Positions 15,905-20,227 of a stretch of DNA of 20,227 bases are shown here, piece after piece. The stretch's first letter is position 1, and each line of letters begins with the position of its first letter. Made by a program: the position numbers and the translations under genes. The notes under the pieces were generated by a model. That model did not search any database and had not been told where the DNA came from. It was given only the letters and a program-made list of their open reading frames with translations. Source of the stretch: a virus; the IMG/VR virus record IMGVR_UViG_3300000115_000273, positions 94-20,320 of that record, one strand, 5' to 3'.

Positions 15905-17444
15905 GCTCTTCTCCTTGTGGTTGTTGCTGTTGTTGCATCTGTTGCATTTGTTGTGCTTGTTGCATTAGCTGAATCATTTCTTGTCTTTGTGAAGCATCTC
16001 TAATTAAACTATCTGGGACATTAAACTTTTTAGCTAAATGTGCGGCAACATCTTCTCCGCTAATTAAAAGATTCATAACTTCTGGGCCAAAACTTTGCAA
16101 TACTAACTGCATCCAAGCGGCAGTATTATTAATATCTGCTTTTGCTTGGCCTTGGCTTAAAGGAGATACAGATCTTACCTTAACTTGTCTACCATTTACA
16201 GTAGGAATATCTATTCTTCCTTGCTTTCTTAGTATATATATTACTCTTTGAAGGACAGGCTGTACTAATTCAGACTGTAATCTGCCAAATGCAGAACCAA
16301 TTTGCCTTGAAAGATCGGCCATACGCTCTGCTATTTCAGTTGCGGTAGCTGGCGTTTTGTTTGGATCTCCTAACATTTCATTATATAAAGCTCTTTTAAT
16401 ATTTAAACGCATATCATTAAGAATAAACTGACTAACATCAAAGTTTCCTGCGGCTCTTATAGGTTGCAACCCAGCAGAATTGGGAGCTTTAGGTATAACA
16501 GTCCCAGGGACTAAGCTAATTGTATCTGGATTTACAATACCATCATCATCTAATTGATATATTCCTGATATAGCCATCTGTGCATTCTCAAGGACAAGTT
16601 GTACTGTAAGGTTAGTAGTTTTAATTGCACTCAATGCATTCATTAATGGGCCTCTGCCATAGATTTCTCCTGCACATTTAGACCAACGAAAGCAAATAAA
16701 AGGATTAGACCCTACACCTTTAAAGCTATCCATAGTAATTACTGACTTATCTGTCATCTCAATTACATAAGAAAGAAAAGCATCTTCATTTAACTTAGTG
16801 TAGTCTCTGCAAATTACTTCTAGTATATTTGTTTTAACATCAGGACTTTGTTGCATTAAGCGTGTAAGCTTTTCTGAAAACATTCCTTTAGGATATAGCA
16901 AAGGTAAATCTGAATACCTTAGTTTTCTCTCACGAAATATATGGTCTATCTTATCATCAGGCCCAGTATCTAAAACTACATGAGGCAAAGGAATTGCAGA
17001 GAAATTAATAGGATGTATAGCATCTCCTTCAGCTACATGAAGAACACCTGTACCTACAGCTAGGTCCATAAAAGATTCATGCACCTCTTGACCAAAGTTA
17101 GAGTTCTGAAGCACTTCAAATACATAATCAGTTACTTCATCTAGGTCGTTATTTACTGCATCTCTTTGCTCTTTAGGCACTTCAGAACCAGCAACAAAGT
17201 CAGCCCATCTAGCAAAGTTAGGAACTAACCCAGCTTGAAGCCTTGATGCAAACTCTTGCACACCAACAACTGCTGTCTCATCAAATATTTTCTCATCTCT
17301 TCTTTGCCCAATAGACTCAGTATAGAAAGATTCTCTTTGAGGCATAGAATATTCATAGCATTCTTCAAACAATGGGATGAATTGCTCACGAACTGTCTTA
17401 GCTCTTTGGTATCTTTCAAGATAATTTTTTGCTACATCATGCAT
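15891..17444 (-). CDS. Portal / head-tail connector protein (517 aa)
   Basis: The dodecameric portal through which DNA is packaged and ejected. It belongs to the T7-type head-tail connector family (517 aa; T7 gp8 is 536). Conserved stretches include YLERYQRAKTVREQFIPLFE followed by CYEYSMPQR at the N-terminus, then FDETAVVGVQEFASRLQAGL, LAVGTGVLHV, and GRGPLMNALSAIKTTNLTVQ at about residue 260. Next comes the helix motif PATATEIAERMADLSRQIGS at about 365-384, then GRLQSELVQPVLQRVIYILR. The C-terminus is a Gln/Met-rich tail (about residues 483-517, with five Gln in a row), read from CAA/CAG-type repeats. Its last codons also carry the ribosome site of the next gene. The start ATG is 2 bases after the stop of the 117-aa gene, with AGGA 7 bases before it. 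Confidence 0.93.
   Translation of the reverse strand: MHDVAKNYLERYQRAKTVREQFIPLFEECYEYSMPQRESFYTESIGQRRDEKIFDETAVVGVQEFASRLQAGLVPNFARWADFVAGSEVPKEQRDAVNNDLDEVTDYVFEVLQNSNFGQEVHESFMDLAVGTGVLHVAEGDAIHPINFSAIPLPHVVLDTGPDDKIDHIFRERKLRYSDLPLLYPKGMFSEKLTRLMQQSPDVKTNILEVICRDYTKLNEDAFLSYVIEMTDKSVITMDSFKGVGSNPFICFRWSKCAGEIYGRGPLMNALSAIKTTNLTVQLVLENAQMAISGIYQLDDDGIVNPDTISLVPGTVIPKAPNSAGLQPIRAAGNFDVSQFILNDMRLNIKRALYNEMLGDPNKTPATATEIAERMADLSRQIGSAFGRLQSELVQPVLQRVIYILRKQGRIDIPTVNGRQVKVRSVSPLSQGQAKADINNTAAWMQLVLQSFGPEVMNLLISGEDVAAHLAKKFNVPDSLIRDASQRQEMIQLMQQAQQMQQMQQQQQPQGEELVPQ
15911..15916 (-). promoter_or_regulatory. Ribosome binding site for the TTG start of the Bbp19-like gene
   Basis: The minus strand reads AAGGAG here, 6 bases before the TTG at 15902-15904. 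It lies inside the last codons of the portal gene and is the main reason to accept the rare TTG start. Confidence 0.65.
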
Positions 17445-17446
17445 AA

Positions 17447-17800
17447 TTAAGTCCTATACTTAGAGTAAAATCCTATTCCCCCACCAGAACCAGTAATCAA
17501 AGAACGCCTACCTCTTGAACCCCTACGCCTTCTAATAATAGTATCGGCAGATCTTTTTTCTAAAGCCGCGTCTACTCCAGCATTTAACTTAGGCTGATTA
17601 AAATAATTTTGAGGTATTTTTGAAGTAGAAGGCAATGATGGCTGATTAACTAAAGGAGTGCTTCTTGTCACAGCTTGGTTTAAAGATTGCCTTTTAAGCA
17701 TAGTAGCTTCAGCTTGCTCTTTTTCTTTCTGAGCTTTTTGTTGTGCTTCTAATTCTGGATCTACAGATCTAGATCCACCACCACCGCCACCATAACACAT
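17447..17800 (-). CDS. Small Gly/Arg-rich protein between terminase and portal (117 aa)
   Basis: Function is not recognised. The protein begins MCYGGGGGGSRSVDPELEAQ with six Gly in a row. A charged helical Gln/Lys/Glu segment at about residues 17-40 and a Pro/Ser-rich middle follow, and it ends in a basic patch (IIRRRRGSRGRRSLITGSGG) and GIGFYSKYRT. Small proteins with this layout, glycine-rich start and an RGRRSLLTG-like end, are remembered beside portal or terminase genes of many podophages, without known role. The basic patch could bind DNA, and the extended ends suggest a virion plug or connector peptide; both are inference. It starts 9 bases after the terminase stop and ends 2 bases before the portal ATG. 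Confidence 0.72.
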   Translation of the reverse strand: MCYGGGGGGSRSVDPELEAQQKAQKEKEQAEATMLKRQSLNQAVTRSTPLVNQPSLPSTSKIPQNYFNQPKLNAGVDAALEKRSADTIIRRRRGSRGRRSLITGSGGGIGFYSKYRT

Positions 17801-17809
17801 ATCAATCTC

Positions 17810-19345
17810 CTATAGCCTAGACCAAAAATTAAACCTCTTAGGTGTTGGTCGTTTTTTAAATACATCAAAGTCTCTTTTAGCATTAAACGAAGATAGGGGC
17901 TTTTGTCCAGAAATTAATTGCCTACCTTCCCCAGCACCTAACATTAAATACTGCAACGCATCATGAATATGAGAATACATATTCTTTTCTGGCTTATCAT
18001 CATAGCGTTCTCCAGATACTTGCATACGCCTATATGAATACCCACCTTGAAAACCTTTAATCAAAGAAGGGCAACGCCTATCTATTAAAAACGCAGACTT
18101 GCCTTCTGCCATTTTAGTTAGTTGAGCAGAAACAGATTCCAATCTAAGGTCTACACTATTAGATGGGGCTGGTGTTGCTCTAAGCCCAGCACCTCTTAAT
18201 ATTTGAAATGGTGTAGACTCATCAGTCTGCGCTCTAAAATCTCCTGCTGGATCTCCATATATATTTACATCTAAGCCTGTAAACCTAGTAGCTATCTCTT
18301 GTCTTAACAGTTCTGCAAATCTAACAATGCCCATATCAATAGCGACTATCTCACTTTGAATTAACCACCTACCTCTAACCTTTTGACCAAAAACTGCGGC
18401 TGGAGTAAGCCCAAAATCTATACCAACATACAATGGGACACCTATTGCTATAGGTATTTCTTCTTCTGCAATATGTGTCTCACTTACAAACTGTGGATAT
18501 ACTGGCTTGCCATCTTGTATAGACCCTAGCCTATTCATAACATACACATCTATCCAGCTTTTAGTCTTACCTCTTATTAAATTAGGATAGTATGTACCTA
18601 GAATATTAGATTTATTCTCTGCTTTGTCGTTCATTTCATAGGTATTAACATCCCCTTTCTCATCTAAAGTTTCTACCATAGCAGAAGGTTGTACATAAAA
18701 ACTCCAGTTATCAGGCTTAACTAGCATCTTAGCTTGTTCTCTAGGTATATGATCTGGGATAGGAACTTCCCCTGACATAATAGGCCACCAGTGATCTTCT
18801 TCTGGAGCATTAGTATCTGCAATAACTCCAGACCAGCTAGGCCCACCCTCTCGCATAGAAGGGAATCTACCTACACGCATGGTACACGCATCAATAATAC
18901 TCTTTGGAACTTCCCTTGCTTCATTCACCCATATGCCAGTCAACTCTAATGAGAGCAACTTCTTTACATCTTCGGGACGATCAAGGGCTAAGAAAAGAAT
19001 CTCTATATCTAAGTCACCCATTTTAATATGATGTGTGTAAGGCACTGACCAATGGAATCTTCCCCAAGTATTTTCAGGAAACCAATCAAGCCAAGTCTTT
19101 ATTGTAGTGGTTCTCAACTGTGGATTAGTGTTTCGGATGATAGCCCACCTACTTCTTCTAATCCCATCCTTGTTTTTCTGCTGTTCTAAAGCCCTTCTGA
19201 ATACTTCTACACAACAAGCAACAGACTTCCCAGACCCAACTGGACCTCTCACACCTCTAAAAAATGTAGAGTCCTTCATAAACGATTTAATAACACTACC
19301 ATCAGGCTTGTAACTAAACGTGGTCAATCCTTGTTTCCTTACCAA
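17810..19345 (-). CDS. terL: Terminase large subunit (packaging ATPase and nuclease, 511 aa)
   Basis: The motor that cuts and pumps DNA into the procapsid through the portal. Walker A is GPVGSGKS at residues 34-41. The Walker B-like strand with catalytic Glu is LTGIWVNEAREVP at about 134-146. The nuclease domain has its acidic triad in VGIDFGLTP (about residue 311), IYGDPAGDFRAQTDE (about 365) and HIHDALQYLMLG (about 462). Length is typical. The reported start is a TTG at 19343-19345; a second TTG at 19325-19327 (505 aa) has AAGGA 8 bases upstream and is as likely. There is no ATG before residue 23. Both starts lie inside the 60-aa gene. No small terminase subunit is recognisable. In T7 the terminase follows the fibre; here it precedes the portal. 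Confidence 0.95.
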   Translation of the reverse strand: MVRKQGLTTFSYKPDGSVIKSFMKDSTFFRGVRGPVGSGKSVACCVEVFRRALEQQKNKDGIRRSRWAIIRNTNPQLRTTTIKTWLDWFPENTWGRFHWSVPYTHHIKMGDLDIEILFLALDRPEDVKKLLSLELTGIWVNEAREVPKSIIDACTMRVGRFPSMREGGPSWSGVIADTNAPEEDHWWPIMSGEVPIPDHIPREQAKMLVKPDNWSFYVQPSAMVETLDEKGDVNTYEMNDKAENKSNILGTYYPNLIRGKTKSWIDVYVMNRLGSIQDGKPVYPQFVSETHIAEEEIPIAIGVPLYVGIDFGLTPAAVFGQKVRGRWLIQSEIVAIDMGIVRFAELLRQEIATRFTGLDVNIYGDPAGDFRAQTDESTPFQILRGAGLRATPAPSNSVDLRLESVSAQLTKMAEGKSAFLIDRRCPSLIKGFQGGYSYRRMQVSGERYDDKPEKNMYSHIHDALQYLMLGAGEGRQLISGQKPLSSFNAKRDFDVFKKRPTPKRFNFWSRL

Positions 19346-19496
19346 CCCTAATTAAATTCTCAATAGTTTGAGGAGCAATTACATCAATCATCTTATCAGC
19401 TTCATAGTCAGTGCAAAACTCTTTAGGGTAGTGTTGCATATGTGCTAACTTCACTACCCTTCGGAGTATTCTGCGATCTTCTAAACTAAGTTTCAT
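19314..19496 (-). CDS. Conserved-looking 60-aa protein of unknown function, overlapping terL
   Basis: Function is not recognised. The sequence (MKLSLEDRRILRRVVKLAHM, then YPKEFCTDYEADKMIDVIAP, then a C-terminal helix TIENLIRVGKETRIDHV) is mostly helical and charged, a plausible single small domain. The ATG has AGGA 6 bases upstream. The 3' end overlaps the start of terL by 32 bases (or 14 with the shorter terL), which points to translational coupling with the terminase. It lies directly downstream of the inverted heptamer repeat. A small terminase subunit would normally be at least twice this length, so that role is only a guess from position. Confidence 0.62.
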   Translation of the reverse strand: MKLSLEDRRILRRVVKLAHMQHYPKEFCTDYEADKMIDVIAPQTIENLIRVGKETRIDHV

Positions 19497-19508
19497 TTCT
19501 GATCCTAC

Positions 19509-19606
19509 AGTGGAGGTAACTGAGGTAACTAAGGTGACCGAAACGAATTAATATTAAGCATATATGTCGGCTCAGAGTTACCCTAGTTACCTCGGTTACC
19601 TCCACT
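19509..19606. repeat. Inverted repeat built of 3 + 3 AGGTAAC heptamers with 40-base centre
   Basis: Left arm 19509-19537 and right arm 19578-19606 are inverted copies matching at 26 of 29 positions. Within each arm a heptamer recurs at exactly 9-base spacing: AGGTAAC at 19514, AGGTAAC at 19523 and AGGTGAC at 19532; then GTTACCC at 19577, GTTACCT at 19586 and GTTACCT at 19595. The 40-base centre is AT-rich (AATTAATATTAA). The element fills the gap between the 39-aa gene, whose stop codon overlaps it, and the 60-aa gene before terL. It has no T-run, so it is not a standard terminator. Candidate roles are an operator or initiation site bound by a multimeric protein, a packaging (pac/cos-adjacent) site, or an mRNA hairpin that processes the late transcript. 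The structure is seen; the role is open. Confidence 0.85.
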
Positions 19607-19724
19607 ACTTAATAAGGCTTTTACCTTTAGTTGGTTTCTTAGCCTTCTTCTTGTCCATAACCTTCTTAGCCGCCATCATACCAGCTTTGGTATAAGGAAA
19701 CTTCTTTCCATTTACATTAGGCAT
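19605..19724 (-). CDS. Lys-rich 39-aa phage protein (MPNVNGKKFPYT type)
   Basis: This short ORF reads MPNVNGKKFPYTKAGMMAAK, then a Lys-rich helix ending KPTKGKSLIK. Thirteen of its 39 residues are Lys. The opening (MP-V-GKKFPYT--G) is one I remember from tiny proteins of many marine and T7-like phages, with no known function. The start has AAGGAAG a few bases upstream and overlaps the stop of the 45-aa Cys-rich gene by 8 bases. The stop falls in the right arm of the inverted heptamer repeat. The high charge suggests nucleic-acid contact, which is inference. Confidence 0.7.
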   Translation of the reverse strand: MPNVNGKKFPYTKAGMMAAKKVMDKKKAKKPTKGKSLIK

Positions 19725-19854
19725 CTTTCTTCCTTTCAGCTTTTTCACCTTGACAACAATCATCTACCACACATTTACAATAAGTACACTGATAATGTCC
19801 ATGCACATAAACAATATACCCTCCACCATTACATCTCTTGCATTCTGTATTCAT
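19717..19854 (-). CDS. Cys-rich 45-aa zinc-ribbon-like protein
   Basis: The short ORF reads MNTECKRCNGGGYIVYVHGH, then YQCTYCKCVVDDCC and a charged tail. Two CxxC pairs, Cys5/Cys8 and Cys23/Cys26, spaced by a Gly/Tyr/Val-rich beta-hairpin-like stretch, are the layout of a one-site zinc ribbon. Three further Cys (28, 33, 34) and His18/His20 are nearby. The first half resembles the knuckle of DnaJ-type or rubredoxin-like ribbons. The ATG has AGAGGA 7 bases upstream, inside the end of the 78-aa gene. It overlaps the next gene by 8 bases. Zinc binding is a motif-based inference; the target is unknown. Confidence 0.68.
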   Translation of the reverse strand: MNTECKRCNGGGYIVYVHGHYQCTYCKCVVDDCCQGEKAERKKDA

Positions 19855-19857
19855 GAC

Positions 19858-20094
19858 TTATTCCTCTTTACCCCCTAATACCCTTATCTGATGTTCTCTA
19901 AAAAGCTTTATTGTTTCAAAAGCATCTTTAATAGACAATCCTTCTCTTATAAGTCTTTTGTAACTATTGTAATCTACGTTAGTCTCAAAATCTTTTTTAG
20001 AATGTAAGTTAGCTAACTGCGTAGTAGTATCTTTTTTCTTTGATTTTTTAATTGCAGCAACCTTGCGTGGATCTCTTGCATATTTAGCCATCAT
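19858..20094 (-). CDS. Basic 78-aa protein of unknown function
   Basis: Function is not recognised. The N-terminal half is very basic (KYARDPRKVAAIKKSKKKDT). The C-terminal half is predicted helical with alternating charges (NSYKRLIREGLSIKDAFETI, then KLFREHQIRVLGG). There is no Cys, signal or membrane segment. The start ATG (the first of ATG ATG) overlaps the stop of the 43-aa gene in TAATG at 20092-20096. The stop is followed after 3 bases by the start of the 45-aa gene. It belongs to a tight cluster of small genes upstream of the terminase. Confidence 0.65.
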   Translation of the reverse strand: MMAKYARDPRKVAAIKKSKKKDTTTQLANLHSKKDFETNVDYNSYKRLIREGLSIKDAFETIKLFREHQIRVLGGKEE

Positions 20095-20225
20095 TACTTA
20101 CCTTTCTTTTTCTTAGGAAACCCAGCCTTCATATTAGAATAAGCTTTAGCTGTTATTGTACTCTTACTCTTTGGCCGACTAGTCCCAGCTTTCTTCCTAG
20201 CATTTATATTCTTATATAAACTCAT
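20094..20225 (-). CDS. Small basic 43-aa protein (MSLYKNINARKKAGTSRP type)
   Basis: The short ORF runs from an ATG at 20223-20225 to TAA at 20094-20096. It begins MSLYKNINARKKAGTSRPKS and ends in AYSNMKAGFPKKKKGK. This is a recognisable type of tiny phage protein, remembered from many T7-like and marine phages as L-Y-NI-A-rKkAG-s-, function unknown. It is strongly basic, with 12 Lys and 2 Arg in 43 residues. The gene starts 2 bases from the window edge, so its ribosome site cannot be seen, and an upstream in-frame start cannot be excluded. Confidence 0.68.
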   Translation of the reverse strand: MSLYKNINARKKAGTSRPKSKSTITAKAYSNMKAGFPKKKKGK

Positions 20226-20227
20226 GC

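Noticed and set aside
15753-15968. Plus-strand ORF of 71 codons ending in a Leu/His-rich tail
   Set aside because: It is the antisense reading of the Gln-rich portal end and the Bbp19-like gene; the Leu run comes from CAA/CAG-type repeats on the other strand.
17225-17419. Minus-strand ORF of 64 codons in another frame of the portal gene
   Set aside because: It is fully inside the portal, whose own frame has conserved motifs there.
19529-19561. Ten-codon ORF (MLNINSFRSP) in the centre of the inverted heptamer repeat, as a leader peptide
   Set aside because: No ribosome site at a suitable distance and no run of regulatory codons; probably chance in AT-rich DNA.
19509-19606. Regularly spaced heptamers as a CRISPR array
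   Set aside because: The units are 7 bases at 9-base spacing and change orientation, with no spacers of CRISPR length and no cas genes.
19509-19606. The long inverted repeat as a factor-independent terminator
   Set aside because: The loop is 40 bases and no T-run follows either arm.
1-20227. tRNA genes, attachment sites, integrase or other lysogeny genes
   Set aside because: No cloverleaf-like stretch in the few gaps and no integrase or repressor motif in any frame; coding density leaves almost no room.

Overview
The window is the structural and packaging module of a short-tailed (podovirus-type) double-stranded DNA phage. Every supported gene lies on the minus strand, so in transcription order it reads from base 20227 down to base 1. 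The gene order and protein motifs are those of a T7-like virion. The DNA is AT-rich, strongly so in the ejection-protein genes. There are no tRNA genes, integrase, repressor or host genes. Together with the small-gene types and the fibre repeats, this fits a lytic marine podophage of a low-GC bacterium (SAR11/SAR116-type phages are the closest remembered comparison). Host and genus are inferences, not read from the sequence.

Right end (about 19.5-20.2 kb): four very small genes, two of them Lys-rich and one a Cys-rich zinc-ribbon-like protein, are packed with overlaps. They are followed by a 108-base gap that is almost filled by a striking inverted repeat, three AGGTAAC-type heptamers facing three more around a 40-base centre. 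Next come a 60-aa gene of unknown function overlapping the large terminase, the large terminase itself (ATPase plus nuclease motifs), and a small Gly/Arg-rich protein.

Head region (13.2-17.4 kb): portal, a Bbp19-like small protein, an acidic scaffold, a T7 gp13-like GNAT-fold protein, major capsid protein and an 89-aa putative capsid decoration protein. The capsid pair is set off by a small leader with paired near-palindromes upstream and a GC-rich hairpin downstream, which recalls the phi10/Tphi arrangement around the T7 capsid gene.

Tail and ejection region (1-13.2 kb): tail tubular A (adaptor), tail tubular B (nozzle), a gp14-like small internal protein, two very large internal virion proteins (1301 and 1111 aa) and the 5' 680 codons of a tail fibre with a T7 gp17-type N-terminus and internal repeats. 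The fibre gene runs off the left edge. Several junctions are TAATG stop/start overlaps, so the genes are probably translated in coupled blocks.

Together these genes would build a procapsid (portal, scaffold, capsid), fill it (terminase), close it with the tail (adaptor, nozzle, fibre) and carry the proteins that extend a channel through the host envelope during DNA ejection. No small terminase subunit, RNA polymerase, replication or lysis gene is recognisable here.
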